Shown: piece after piece, positions 33,803 to 41,988 of the stretch
Position numbering within the stretch: position 1 is the stretch's first letter
Layout: the number at the start of each line of letters is the position of its first letter
IMG/VR virus record: IMGVR_UViG_3300030202_002990
Location: 18,354-82,353 of that record
Length of the DNA: 64,000 nucleotides
Source: a virus
Reading direction: 5' to 3' (one strand)
Position numbers and translations under genes: made by a program
The notes under the pieces: generated by a model
Told to the model about the DNA's origin: nothing
Database searches by the model: none
Seen by the model: the letters and a program-made list of their open reading frames with translations, nothing else

Positions 33803-34123
33803 TTACTTCCTCAATACATTTTTCATTTTAATTAAACTATAAAATTCATATAACTCATTACACATCTGTAGTTCTTTCTTTGTCAAAGTCTTACCATCAC
33901 CTAACATAAAATCTAACTTAGATACAAACTTTAAATCATCTTTCCACTCTGATATAAACTCACCCCAACCTTGAGGTTGTGACATTCGTGGTGGTATGAT
34001 ATAATCAGTACCAGGATTACCAGGATTGGTTGGATATTTGTTATCCTCTGCCCATACAATCATAGTATGGTTCAAATGTTTTATCTTCTTATGAATTTCT
34101 GTCAATCTTCTTTCTTTACCCAA
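33803..34123 (-). CDS. unknown phage protein
   Basis: 106 residues, helical, with a Gly/Pro-rich loop (NPGNPGTDYIIPPRMSQPQG). It overlaps the upstream gene by 22 bases in another frame. Confidence 0.4.
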   Translation of the reverse strand: MGKERRLTEIHKKIKHLNHTMIVWAEDNKYPTNPGNPGTDYIIPPRMSQPQGWGEFISEWKDDLKFVSKLDFMLGDGKTLTKKELQMCNELYEFYSLIKMKNVLRK

Positions 34124-34332
34124 ACACCTCTAAGGTATTCTTTTAACAATCCGTTTTCTGCCCTTCTACGAGTTTTATAATCCTCAAAGGATTCATTCTC
34201 AAGTCTTTTAGGTCCTTGTAAACCAGCTGATATTTGGTATCTTTCTTCTAAATACAATTCCTTTGTAATGTATTTTTGTCTTTCCTTACCTTCACCTGGT
34301 TTTGTAATTGGTTTCATTGGTCTCATTGTCAT
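34102..34332 (-). CDS. small basic protein, unknown
   Basis: 76 residues, basic, starting with PMKPITKPGEG and ending RGVWVKKED. GGGAG precedes the ATG. Confidence 0.4.
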   Translation of the reverse strand: MTMRPMKPITKPGEGKERQKYITKELYLEERYQISAGLQGPKRLENESFEDYKTRRRAENGLLKEYLRGVWVKKED

Positions 34333-34336
34333 TATG

Positions 34337-34519
34337 TTACTCCCATATCCTTGCTAGTCTACGAACAAAACCAAGTGTGGCTCCGAACCCAAACGCTATT
34401 CCTGCTATTTGTAATTCACCCCAATACATTGCTATTGAAGCAAGTAAGTATGCGGTAAATCTAAAAACTCCATAAATTGAAAACTCACTTTGAGCTTGGA
34501 GTGCTTCTCTTCTTGTCAT
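34337..34519 (-). CDS. small membrane protein, unknown
   Basis: 60 residues, two hydrophobic helices separated by EL, ending with basic RRLARIWE. AAGGAG precedes the ATG. Confidence 0.45.
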   Translation of the reverse strand: MTRREALQAQSEFSIYGVFRFTAYLLASIAMYWGELQIAGIAFGFGATLGFVRRLARIWE

Positions 34520-34528
34520 TATAACTCC

Positions 34529-34609
34529 TTAAAAGTTAGGTTTATTATTATTTTTTGAAATCTCATTTGCTATGTATAGTAAAATACACACCACTAAAAA
34601 CTCAAACAT
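34529..34609 (-). CDS. 26-residue TM peptide
   Basis: One hydrophobic helix (FEFLVVCILLYIANEI). Its ATG overlaps the upstream small gene by eight bases. Supported only by packing and hydrophobicity. Confidence 0.35.
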   Translation of the reverse strand: MFEFLVVCILLYIANEISKNNNKPNF

Positions 34610-34691
34610 CTTTTTTCCGTTGTATTCGTTTGGCTTCGATATCTATAAGATACCACATAACCAAACATCCTACAAACATAATGGTAAACAT
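34602..34691 (-). CDS. 29-residue TM peptide
   Basis: One hydrophobic segment (FTIMFVGCLVMWYLI) followed by basic KRIQRKKDV. It sits between two overlapping small genes in a string of coupled micro-ORFs. Confidence 0.35.
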   Translation of the reverse strand: MFTIMFVGCLVMWYLIDIEAKRIQRKKDV

Positions 34692-34693
34692 TA

Positions 34694-34846
34694 TCACTCT
34701 TTAACTTCTTTTAAAGAACCTAAGTGAATACCAGTATGTTTTAGATACAATTTAGCATCTTCTTTATCTTTAGCTAAAAATGTATAACCTTCATCGGTTG
34801 TCCACTTTTTCATATGTGACCAACCCTCTTTATTTTTCTTTGACAT
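34694..34846 (-). CDS. small basic protein, unknown
   Basis: 50 residues, MSKKNKEGWSHMKKW start and TGIHLGSLKEVKE end. The start is preceded by GGAGAC and overlaps the upstream gene by 17 bases. Confidence 0.45.
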   Translation of the reverse strand: MSKKNKEGWSHMKKWTTDEGYTFLAKDKEDAKLYLKHTGIHLGSLKEVKE

Positions 34847-35009
34847 TTATTGTCTCCTTGTATAATTCATCGATTGATTTTGCATCACCACCTTGTTTTA
34901 TCAAGGCCTCTTTTCTTGTCATTATTGTCATTGGAACATCGGATAGATTTAATGGTCTACCATATAAATCACACATAACCTTTTGTTCTAACCATTCTTT
35001 TTTAGACAT
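34830..35009 (-). CDS. small protein, unknown
   Basis: 59 residues, MSKKEWLEQKVMCDLYG start; the middle has MTIMTRKEALIKQGG. Overlaps both neighbours, as is common in this block. Confidence 0.45.
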   Translation of the reverse strand: MSKKEWLEQKVMCDLYGRPLNLSDVPMTIMTRKEALIKQGGDAKSIDELYKETINVKEK

Positions 35010-35157
35010 TTATTTTATCCTTTATGTAATGTATTATATCACTAATGTAAATTGCTATTATTGTAAAGAGTCCAAACCCACTTACTAAAACACTTGGGTG
35101 TGATTCTCCACACAACCCTAAAAAGTGTTTAAAGAAATGTATTAAAGATTCGAACAT
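35002..35157 (-). CDS. small membrane protein
   Basis: 51 residues, one hydrophobic helix (VSGFGLFTIIAIYISDII) after a His/Cys-containing start. The ATG overlaps the stop of the gene at 35157-35603. Confidence 0.45.
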   Translation of the reverse strand: MFESLIHFFKHFLGLCGESHPSVLVSGFGLFTIIAIYISDIIHYIKDKINV

Positions 35158-35603
35158 TACTTATCTCCGAATTGATGGTTTAAGAAATCCTTTTGTTTCT
35201 TAACTGCTTTCTTTAGTTCTGCTCTTTTTTCTGCTTCACGGGCTACAAGAATCTCTTGTTTACTTCTCCGTTTGGTTTTCTTCTTCTTAGGTGGTACTAC
35301 CTTAGTAGGTTTCAATGTACCCTTTAACTTAGGTTGTTCCTTACCCAAGTGATAAACCGTTCCATCTTTATCTACAAACTCTTTCATCCAATGCCATCCA
35401 GCTGGTCTACCAGTAGGTGTATATGATGGTTTAGAAGTTTCAGGAAATTTCTTGTGAAGCATTCCTGTCAAAGCTCTACTACCAATAACAGACTTACAAT
35501 CTGTACTGACATTTTTTACTGATTCACCAGTAATTTTACAATCCATGTACGCTACTCCACCTATGAAGTAACCACCATTTTTTTCAAATGTACTTTTAGC
35601 CAT
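35157..35603 (-). CDS. basic protein with Cys pair, unknown
   Basis: 148 residues. The first half has YMDCKITGES and TDCKSVIG; the second half is Lys-rich (VVPPKKKKTKRRSKQE) and may bind nucleic acid. No family recognised. Confidence 0.4.
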   Translation of the reverse strand: MAKSTFEKNGGYFIGGVAYMDCKITGESVKNVSTDCKSVIGSRALTGMLHKKFPETSKPSYTPTGRPAGWHWMKEFVDKDGTVYHLGKEQPKLKGTLKPTKVVPPKKKKTKRRSKQEILVAREAEKRAELKKAVKKQKDFLNHQFGDK

Positions 35604-35945
35604 TTAGTTTTCCTCTCTGTTGTTATTTAATTCTATGTAAGGTATATTTCTATCGAATAGTATTTCATAACTTAATTCGATATCCCTTTCTTGTTTAATA
35701 TTCTCTAACCTATTAGATATAGCAGTTTCAATCTTTTTAGCCTGTGGTGTAAAATCATATCTACTATATACACTTGACCACACAGGAAAATCCTTTGGTA
35801 CTTTTTTTATTTTAACAATTACCTTACCCTCATCGTAATATTCTTTGAAGGTTGTTACAGATACTCTGAATCCCATTTTGTTCATCATCGGTGAAAGTTC
35901 TTTACGATACTCTGTCGCAAAAGATTTAGCTTCTTGAAAATACAT
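35604..35945 (-). CDS. unknown phage protein
   Basis: 113 residues with a helical start and a beta segment (VIVKIKKVPKDFPVW), ending ELNNNREEN. It abuts both neighbours. No family recognised. Confidence 0.4.
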   Translation of the reverse strand: MYFQEAKSFATEYRKELSPMMNKMGFRVSVTTFKEYYDEGKVIVKIKKVPKDFPVWSSVYSRYDFTPQAKKIETAISNRLENIKQERDIELSYEILFDRNIPYIELNNNREEN

Positions 35946-36193
35946 TATTTATTCCCTTTAGTTAGTTTTTCAAATTTTTTATTTTGTATTTGAATTATAT
36001 GTTTACATTTAGATATTTTATGTCTTCTACGAAAAGTAAATGCTGGACAACTACAACTCCATTCAACTCTACTTCTATCAAATGTAATCTTATATGGTTT
36101 TCCCTCTATACTATGAACCTCTCTATCATAGTCATCAAGGATAATCCCATCAAACTTATCTACTATGTAATCTATTAATTGTTGATTTGTCAT
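35945..36193 (-). CDS. SWIM zinc-finger protein
   Basis: 82 residues. The SWIM pattern CxCx(n)CxH is visible as CSCPAF...SKCKHI. The N-terminal part (ITFDRSRVEWSCSC) gives the typical strand before the first Cys. It probably binds DNA or protein. It is headed by its own class A promoter at 36198-36228. Confidence 0.72.
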   Translation of the reverse strand: MTNQQLIDYIVDKFDGIILDDYDREVHSIEGKPYKITFDRSRVEWSCSCPAFTFRRRHKISKCKHIIQIQNKKFEKLTKGNK

Positions 36194-36197
36194 ATAC

Positions 36198-36228
36198 GAA
36201 CTTACGAATAATATTTGATAAAGTCAAG
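36198..36228 (-). promoter_or_regulatory. sigma70-like promoter (class A)
   Basis: CTTGACT, 17-base spacer, TAAGTTC on the minus strand, just before the SWIM-protein start at 36193. Confidence 0.65.
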
Positions 36229-36235
36229 GCTTTTT

Positions 36236-37183
36236 TTAAAAAAATTTATTATCTTCATTACTAACATTGTCCAACCATTCTTTTCCCAAGTTACAAAACT
36301 TAGAATCTAATTCACCAATTATAAAATTTCTATTTAGATTTTTACAACTTACAGCTGTACTACACGAACCACCAAAAAAGTCTAATACAATATCACCTTC
36401 ATTTGTACCACACTCTATTATTCTATTCATCAGTTTTAATGGTTTTTGTGTTGGGTGAAATTTAATCTTTCTATATTCTCTATCATAGAAATTAATATCA
36501 TCAAATACATCAGTTACACCAGTTGGTGTATTGAATTTATACACGATATCTTCATACTTTGGTAATCCACCAAATAAAGTACTTAGTTTTTCCCAATCTA
36601 CTTTCGTAGGTTCTTGTAAGGTTTTTTGTCTCAATCCTGCTATACTACTCCAAGTACCACCACCATTACTAGCCTTTCCAAGATACTCATTAATTTCTTT
36701 TGATGTTAGGTTTAGCCTTTCTCTGTGAGATTGTAGTAACTCTCTTATGTAGTTTTTACTATCTACATAATAGAAGTTACAATGTTCAGTTGTGGTTGGA
36801 TACATTTTTAATTTATCTGATATCCTACCAGCTGCACTTTGTAATCCTTTCCAAATAACTATATCTTGTTTGAATGTAAAACCATTATTCTCAAAATTAT
36901 TTATCAATTTCATCAATTGATATGAAAAACCAAATATGTAAAATGAACCACTCCGTTTCAAAACTCTCTTAGATTCACTTATCCACTCTTCACACCATTC
37001 AACATAATCATCAATAGTTTTCCATTGTCTATCCCACTTTTCATTTACAACATTCATATATGGTGGGTCAATAACAATACAATCTATCGACTTGTCAGGT
37101 AGTTGATTTAACAACTCAATACAATCGGAGTTGTGTATTTTGTTTATATGTTTATCTACTGAGTTCACCTCGTTCCTTTCCAA
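36236..37183 (-). CDS. DNA adenine methyltransferase (DPPY, beta order)
   Basis: 315 residues. The catalytic DPPYMNV motif is at about residue 39 and the SAM motif VLDFFGGSCST lies near the C-terminus (about 277), giving the beta-class order, with the FHPTQKPL motif before it. It probably methylates N6-adenine or N4-cytosine. The upstream gene overlaps by 32 bases and is a candidate nuclease, so the two may form a restriction-modification pair. Confidence 0.85.
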   Translation of the reverse strand: MERNEVNSVDKHINKIHNSDCIELLNQLPDKSIDCIVIDPPYMNVVNEKWDRQWKTIDDYVEWCEEWISESKRVLKRSGSFYIFGFSYQLMKLINNFENNGFTFKQDIVIWKGLQSAAGRISDKLKMYPTTTEHCNFYYVDSKNYIRELLQSHRERLNLTSKEINEYLGKASNGGGTWSSIAGLRQKTLQEPTKVDWEKLSTLFGGLPKYEDIVYKFNTPTGVTDVFDDINFYDREYRKIKFHPTQKPLKLMNRIIECGTNEGDIVLDFFGGSCSTAVSCKNLNRNFIIGELDSKFCNLGKEWLDNVSNEDNKFF

Positions 37184-37934
37184 ATGATTTTTTATTCATG
37201 ATTTCTTCCACAGATAGTTTATAGAATTTCTCATCACCAATTTCAGGTTCTTTGTTCTCTGTATTTAAATAGTTTATTTCAACTCCATCCTTCGAAATAG
37301 TTGCGTCAAGATGAAGACATGGTGAAGACCTATAGAAATCTTGTCCAAGAGGCATAAAATTTATACCATTACTTTTTGGTGAATTGAATTGTCTTGTGGC
37401 GTATTCGGTCAAGTATTTATCTTTGGTTTCTATGAACCAACTTCTCAGGTGAAACACCCTACATTCAGAATCAAATGTTTCAGGTTCTAATAGAGTCAAT
37501 CTATAACCTTTCATCTCATCAATATACTCAAGGTGAGACTTTGATGCGATACCGAATCTTGAATCCTTTGAGTATTTACCCAAATCCTCTGAACCACAAA
37601 CTGGACATTTAGAAAGGAAGAACATAACCTTTTTATAGTTCCAAATTTTCTTACCATTTTTATTAACACGACCATCCCAAGTTTTACAACTATTACAATT
37701 TCTTGATTGTAAACGATTTGAGAATTTACTTTCCCCCTTGTCGTATGTATCCCAACCACTTCCACCACTTCCCATACATAGAGTGTCATACATACATGCG
37801 TGTAACATCTCTGTGAAACTATCCCCTAACGGGTCAAATGGTTGGTTGTATCTTTGGTGAAATTTTATACCAACTTCGATATCACCAAGTTGATATTCGA
37901 GAAGTTCTTTAACTTCTTGTTTTTTATCTTTCAT
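37152..37934 (-). CDS. probable restriction endonuclease (PD-(D/E)xK-like, zinc-binding)
   Basis: 260 residues from ATG 37934 (GAGG before it; an ATG at 37952 lies in the promoter leader). WDTYDKGESKFSN (about 60-72) has the D...E-x-K arrangement of PD-(D/E)xK nucleases. Two Cys pairs (NCNSC and KCPVCGS) about 30 residues apart suggest a zinc finger. The overlap with the DPPY methyltransferase and shared early-type promoter suggest a type II system. The specific family is not certain. Confidence 0.5.
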   Translation of the reverse strand: MKDKKQEVKELLEYQLGDIEVGIKFHQRYNQPFDPLGDSFTEMLHACMYDTLCMGSGGSGWDTYDKGESKFSNRLQSRNCNSCKTWDGRVNKNGKKIWNYKKVMFFLSKCPVCGSEDLGKYSKDSRFGIASKSHLEYIDEMKGYRLTLLEPETFDSECRVFHLRSWFIETKDKYLTEYATRQFNSPKSNGINFMPLGQDFYRSSPCLHLDATISKDGVEINYLNTENKEPEIGDEKFYKLSVEEIMNKKSFGKERGELSR

Positions 37935-37956
37935 AATAACCTCATTAATCATATAT

Positions 37957-37988
37957 GAATATAATACTAAAAACCTATACGAGTCAAG
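37957..37988 (-). promoter_or_regulatory. sigma70-like promoter (class A)
   Basis: CTTGACT, 18-base spacer, TATATTC, preceding the nuclease/methyltransferase pair. Confidence 0.65.
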
Positions 37989-38000
37989 TCTTTTTTTAAA

Positions 38001-38561
38001 TTATTTTAAAATAATTTTTATTGAATCGGTTTCCCAACTTGTATACCAACCACCCCAACTATACCAAATTGTCATCGTATCTCCAATCATGGATTGTACA
38101 GGTGCTATCATTGTATTTACTTCACCATCTGAATTACTATAACTGGCTGGATTGATTGTAGGTACTTCTTGTCCATCAAAACCAACAACATAGGATGTAT
38201 CATAGCTAACCCATTCTAAATCATCGGTCAAACCTTGTCTAATCCAAAAACCTAATGTGTCTCCGAGAGTCCAATAATGTGAAGATTCCCATTCTACCCT
38301 ACAACTCACAACGGGCTGATTTGTAGCAGAATCTACAATAGAACCACTTAGTCTATGTAGTGTTTGCCAATTAGTTGTATCGATATTCAAATGATAATAA
38401 CCATTTCCATCTTGTTCTAATCTTGGGTTTTCATCAAACCAAAATGTTTGTGAAAATGGTTCATCAGGTGTTTCAATAACCTCATCAACAGGTTCCAACA
38501 TAAAGTTAGAATCACTACAACCAATTAAAAATAAAAATAATATTGGAATAAACCTAAACAT
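38001..38561 (-). CDS. phage lipoprotein (paralogue of the secreted protein at 52600)
   Basis: 186 residues; signal ends LFLIGC (lipobox, Cys about 15). The mature part has HRLSGSIVDSATNQP and YSNSDGEVNTMIAPVQSM followed by DTMTIWYSWGG. The protein at 52600-52992 has YSKPNGEVNTMFGPLPEM in the same place, so the two are diverged copies. Both are beta-rich and exported. Function unknown. Confidence 0.6.
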   Translation of the reverse strand: MFRFIPILFLFLIGCSDSNFMLEPVDEVIETPDEPFSQTFWFDENPRLEQDGNGYYHLNIDTTNWQTLHRLSGSIVDSATNQPVVSCRVEWESSHYWTLGDTLGFWIRQGLTDDLEWVSYDTSYVVGFDGQEVPTINPASYSNSDGEVNTMIAPVQSMIGDTMTIWYSWGGWYTSWETDSIKIILK

Positions 38562-38892
38562 AATACTCTCCTATTGTTTCTTGTAAATTACCATACATTA
38601 AAAGTGCTGTTAAAAGTTCCTCATCATTATCTGTCCATTCATCATTGGGTTTATCTTCCCAAAGAATCTCACCAGTATCATGATTGTAAATTTGATGAAC
38701 CATAACATCCCCATCATCTTCATACCAAACAACAGACAATGTAAATATTTGAGTATACTCATTTTCAGGTATAAAACCTAACTCATTCATAAGGTCAATC
38801 AATGGAACATTTAATATTTTATGTTTCCCATCAACATAGACATCCTTACCGAGTAAGTATTGTTTTCCATATAGTGTTTCTTGATAATTCAT
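38554..38892 (-). CDS. unknown phage protein
   Basis: 112 residues, acidic, with DLMNELGFIPENEYTQIF and VHQIYNHDTGEILWEDK. The downstream lipoprotein start overlaps its stop by eight bases. Headed by a class A promoter. Confidence 0.4.
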   Translation of the reverse strand: MNYQETLYGKQYLLGKDVYVDGKHKILNVPLIDLMNELGFIPENEYTQIFTLSVVWYEDDGDVMVHQIYNHDTGEILWEDKPNDEWTDNDEELLTALLMYGNLQETIGEYYV

Positions 38893-38928
38893 TTTTTAAC
38901 TCCTTTTAATTTCTACAAGAATATACGG

Positions 38929-38950
38929 TAAAAACTATATACGAGTCAAG
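38929..38950 (-). promoter_or_regulatory. sigma70-like promoter (class A)
   Basis: CTTGACT (to 38950), 18-base spacer, TATATTC (38929-38935), about 36 bases before the start at 38892. Confidence 0.65.
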
Positions 38951-38958
38951 TCTTTTCT

Positions 38959-39297
38959 TTACTTTTTTTGATATTTTGATAAATCCAAATTAGGTAAGGG
39001 TTTTTCTATTTTTAAATCCTTGAGTTTTGAATTTGCTACAACTAATTTTGCACCACCTACTATTTGTCCATTGACAACATGATAGATAAAGAATACAGTT
39101 TTCCACAAACCGACTCTTACGATACGGCCGGGCTCACCATCGACTTCAACGACATCATCTTCGTTGTAATCATTTCCAAGAAAAACCATTATACCATCAA
39201 CGGCTTCTCGTATGGTGTTTTGAAATAATAAGACCACGATACCTGAAGCAAATAACCAACCATACTCACCGATTAGGGCTTGTAATTGAGCTTCCAT
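38959..39297 (-). CDS. MscS-like membrane protein (short)
   Basis: 112 residues from ATG 39297, with AGAGGA before it; the in-frame GTG at 39345 lies in the leader hairpin. One hydrophobic helix is followed by DDVVEVDGEPGRIVRVGLWKTV (quoted in part), and VVANSKLKDL, matching the beta domain of small mechanosensitive channels. Full channels are larger. It might form or cap a channel to handle osmotic stress at lysis. It has its own TATTTAT leader. Confidence 0.6.
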   Translation of the reverse strand: MEAQLQALIGEYGWLFASGIVVLLFQNTIREAVDGIMVFLGNDYNEDDVVEVDGEPGRIVRVGLWKTVFFIYHVVNGQIVGGAKLVVANSKLKDLKIEKPLPNLDLSKYQKK

Positions 39298-39329
39298 TTG
39301 AGTTCCTCTGTTGCTGGTTTTATGACCTT

Positions 39330-39359
39330 GTGGGAGAACACCCACTAATATATAAATAT
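39330..39359 (-). promoter_or_regulatory. TATTTAT-class promoter with 5' hairpin
   Basis: Minus-strand ATATTTATATATTA is followed by GTGGG (39345-39341), a six-base loop and CCCAC (39334-39330). The MscS-like ATG lies about 33 bases further on. Confidence 0.5.
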
Positions 39360-39364
39360 CTAAG

Positions 39365-39631
39365 TTATTTTTTAAAACCTAACAATTTTAAATTATGTGA
39401 TATAAAACCACCTATCTCAGGTTTACCACATTTACTTCTATATATGTTTTCTAATCTCGTCCAAGGACAATCCAATGTCCTACTGAATCCCAAGTGCATT
39501 ATCCAAGCACATATTGGAAATGATATCCAAAATGGTTCATTCAATAACACTAAAGGTATTGTTACTATGGTTGATATTAAGAATAACCAATGTAATAATT
39601 GAATTATAAATAATATTATATGATTTATCAT
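39365..39631 (-). CDS. DUF2784-like membrane protein
   Basis: 88 residues with two to three hydrophobic segments and the C-terminal pattern LDCPWTRLENIYR then KPEIGGFISH, which resembles the C-terminal signature of DUF2784 proteins. The upstream gene overlaps by four bases. Function unknown. Confidence 0.5.
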   Translation of the reverse strand: MINHIILFIIQLLHWLFLISTIVTIPLVLLNEPFWISFPICAWIMHLGFSRTLDCPWTRLENIYRSKCGKPEIGGFISHNLKLLGFKK

Positions 39632-40590
39632 TTGTTATGTACTATTGCCCCTCGACCAAAAGTTTTAGTTGGTTTTTCTTCGGGTTCGAATACTCCACCA
39701 CCTGGTTCCTCTTCTTCTTGTGTAACCTTTTTAGACTTTTTTACTTCTTCCTTTTCAGGTTTAAATGTTTCCGTTACAACCTTCTCTATCATAGATTTAC
39801 CTTCTTTATATAATCCAAGTCGTTTAGGTTTCTTTTTCTGTTTTTCTGTTTTTTCAGATTCATCAGGGCCCTGTTCATCTCTCATCCTAACTTGTAGCGT
39901 AAGGTTGTAAGATATGACCAATACAACAGCAAGTGGGTCGAATACTGCTATTAACATAAAGATAAAATACTTAACAACCGTATCCACATCTGTGTTGAAT
40001 ACTCTCGCAAGAAATATTGCAGGTCCTACATCAACACCAGTTTCTACCAAGGCTATCTTCAAGTCACCAACCTCTTGTTTAAGATTCATCATATCCTCAT
40101 TGATTTGATTTATCTTTGGTTGGTATTCCTCTCTGAGTTTTCTTTTAGCAGTTCTGTAATTATCTGGTAGTTCGTCAACAGCCGCTTCCAACTCTTCTTT
40201 TAAGAATTTTTTATCTTCTGTTAGTTGGTCTAACCTATCTTGTTTATATAATAGGGCAGTCGATTCCTTTTCGAATGATGCTGTAGCACCTTGATAGGCA
40301 TTCGATAGAAAGCCAAAGATACCAGCACTCGTTATCACCACAAGAGTTACCACTCCTATGATTAAATAAGTTTTCATGAATCGATTTATATCATCCCAAT
40401 ATCTGTATAGGAATGATGCTGTTACCAACTTGGCAAACTCAAGTGAACCAGCCATGATTACTACTGCTAAGGCCGCTCCACTAAAGAGTTTTGATAAACC
40501 AAATACTGAATAAAACGCTGCTGAACCTGCGACTAAAAATGCCGCAAGGCCAACTAAATATGGAAATAACCTACTATTCTTAGTTTCCAC
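39628..40590 (-). CDS. multi-pass membrane protein with coiled coil
   Basis: 320 residues. About four helices (around 10-35, 38-60, 75-100, 205-230) surround a long charged coiled coil (about 105-195), and a Lys/Glu-rich tail follows. The composition resembles membrane proteins often seen in marine T4-like phages. Function unknown. Confidence 0.5.
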   Translation of the reverse strand: METKNSRLFPYLVGLAAFLVAGSAAFYSVFGLSKLFSGAALAVVIMAGSLEFAKLVTASFLYRYWDDINRFMKTYLIIGVVTLVVITSAGIFGFLSNAYQGATASFEKESTALLYKQDRLDQLTEDKKFLKEELEAAVDELPDNYRTAKRKLREEYQPKINQINEDMMNLKQEVGDLKIALVETGVDVGPAIFLARVFNTDVDTVVKYFIFMLIAVFDPLAVVLVISYNLTLQVRMRDEQGPDESEKTEKQKKKPKRLGLYKEGKSMIEKVVTETFKPEKEEVKKSKKVTQEEEEPGGGVFEPEEKPTKTFGRGAIVHNK

Positions 40591-40606
40591 ACTTTTTCTC
40601 CGTTAG

Positions 40607-40789
40607 TTAATCTTCTATTTCTATTAGGTTTTGTATTCTCTCTACAAGTTGTTCGATATTTGACATTTCCCTAAAGAAAATATCAGGTGGAATTGTTGCA
40701 CCATTTGGGCCTATATAATTCGCCTTCAATCGTTCAACTTGTGTTTGTAACTGGTCGAGTTTAGTTTCGATTTGGTCTTTTCTTAACAT
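40607..40789 (-). CDS. small coiled-coil protein
   Basis: 60 residues, helical (DQIETKLDQLQTQVERLK), with a Gly/Pro hinge (GPNGATIPPD). Between the membrane protein and Hc1-like genes. Confidence 0.4.
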   Translation of the reverse strand: MLRKDQIETKLDQLQTQVERLKANYIGPNGATIPPDIFFREMSNIEQLVERIQNLIEIED

Positions 40790-40802
40790 AATTTACTTTA
40801 CT

Positions 40803-40985
40803 TTACTTTGCTTCTTCAACTGAAGCTTTACGATACTCAGTAACAAGTTTCTTAATTTCACCGATAGATTTTCTAGCTCTTCCACCAGCCGCTTTATTAC
40901 CCCTTTCAGCATTTACTTTATGGTTTTCTTCAAATGATTCCCATAATTCACTTAACTGATTGAATAATTCATTACTTGTTGCCAT
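40803..40985 (-). CDS. histone H1-like Hc1 N-terminal-domain protein
   Basis: 60 residues. The segment ERGNKAAGGRARKSIGEIKK with YRKASVEEAK follows the Chlamydia Hc1 N-terminal helical domain (EKGNKAAAQRVR...YRKESIKAEK) closely. The Lys-rich C-terminal tail of Hc1 is absent. It probably binds or condenses DNA, or dimerises with other histone-like proteins. Confidence 0.72.
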   Translation of the reverse strand: MATSNELFNQLSELWESFEENHKVNAERGNKAAGGRARKSIGEIKKLVTEYRKASVEEAK

Positions 40986-41535
40986 TTTCTTTCTCCTTTA
41001 CACCCATAACATTCAATATGTGTTTTTTAAGTTGAGGTCGATTCTCTTTTTCTGAATGAACCCACAACCACGCGAATGTTTGTTTTATTTCACTAATTTT
41101 AGATTCTATATTGTTTATACTTTTTTCTAAAAATACAGAATCATTATCCTCAACATCAGTAATATCAATTTCAAGTTCCTCAGCTATCTGAGTAACTCTT
41201 GACCAATCTTTCTTTTCAACTGATTGTTGAGCTTCTTTATATAGTTCCACTAACCTATCACTATCATCATTGTTGATGTTCTTATCAGGATGGGTTTTTG
41301 TGGCTATCTTTTTAAATACTTTGTTTACTTTTTCTTTAGGAATATCAAATTCTATATCTTCATCTACTCTTGATACTTTTTTAGTTTGGTCGAAGTCTTC
41401 TAAATATTCAACAAAATCGTTTTGAAATTCAACAAGACTATTCCGAAATATCCATTGTGTTTCTTCGAGTTCTACTCTTAGATAATCTGATTTTAATTTA
41501 AGTTTTTTATTTTTTAATTCCTCTTGAAAGTCCAC
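40972..41535 (-). CDS. J-domain (DnaJ-like) protein
   Basis: 187 residues. The J-domain HPDK motif is present in VFKKIATKTHPDKNIN at about residue 80, preceded by a helix and followed by a helix with LVELYKEAQQSV. No Gly/Phe or zinc domain is present. It likely recruits host Hsp70 to a phage target. The start lies one base after the small gene at 41537-41740. Confidence 0.72.
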   Translation of the reverse strand: MDFQEELKNKKLKLKSDYLRVELEETQWIFRNSLVEFQNDFVEYLEDFDQTKKVSRVDEDIEFDIPKEKVNKVFKKIATKTHPDKNINNDDSDRLVELYKEAQQSVEKKDWSRVTQIAEELEIDITDVEDNDSVFLEKSINNIESKISEIKQTFAWLWVHSEKENRPQLKKHILNVMGVKEKENGNK

Positions 41536-41536
41536 A

Positions 41537-41740
41537 TCATGCCTGTGCTATCGTATCCTTGTTTAACCAACAATATAAACTATCCCTTTCATCCTTTGTT
41601 AACTCATCAAAAAATTCAACTGGTAAAGTATATTCCTCAATCCGTTCATCATCTGTTTCGTGTAATACTTTAGGTTCAATTTCAATTTCTTTGAGTTTTT
41701 TAATCAAATTATCAAATAATTTATTTGGTTTGTTTGGCAT
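41537..41740 (-). CDS. small acidic protein, unknown
   Basis: 67 residues, acidic C-terminal half (VEFFDELTKDERDSLYCW). GAGGAG precedes the ATG. The TATTTATATA site lies 15 bases upstream. Confidence 0.4.
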   Translation of the reverse strand: MPNKPNKLFDNLIKKLKEIEIEPKVLHETDDERIEEYTLPVEFFDELTKDERDSLYCWLNKDTIAQA

Positions 41741-41754
41741 TTAATTCTCCTCAG

Positions 41755-41764
41755 TATATAAATA
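41755..41764 (-). promoter_or_regulatory. TATTTAT-class promoter-like site (weak)
   Basis: TATTTATATA on the minus strand, just before the ribosome site of the gene at 41740. No 5' hairpin is visible and the leader would be very short. Confidence 0.3.
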
Positions 41765-41776
41765 GTTGAATTTTCT

Positions 41777-41971
41777 TTAAATGTCCGTAAATTCAGCATC
41801 GAGAATAGTTCTCACAAAGTAAAAATCATTACCATTTCTCAATACAGCATCGACATTCCAACATTGTTTCCAATATTCTGTACCCTTTTCATTAGTTGAT
41901 TCTACGGATTGTACACCAATGCACTCATATAGGGTATCATTAACTTTTATTAATTTGTTAAATCTACCCAA
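41777..41971 (-). CDS. small protein after structured RNA region, unknown
   Basis: 64 residues with VNDTLYECIGVQSVESTNEKG, ending DAEFTDI. GGAG precedes the ATG. The 5' side is the paired region at 41989-42072. Confidence 0.4.
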   Translation of the reverse strand: MGRFNKLIKVNDTLYECIGVQSVESTNEKGTEYWKQCWNVDAVLRNGNDFYFVRTILDAEFTDI

Positions 41972-41988
41972 TATAAGTTCTCCTATGG

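Noticed and set aside
37935-37952. ATG at 37952 as start of the candidate nuclease
   Set aside because: It lies in the TATATGA part of the promoter leader that recurs in other class A copies; ATG 37934 has a good ribosome site.
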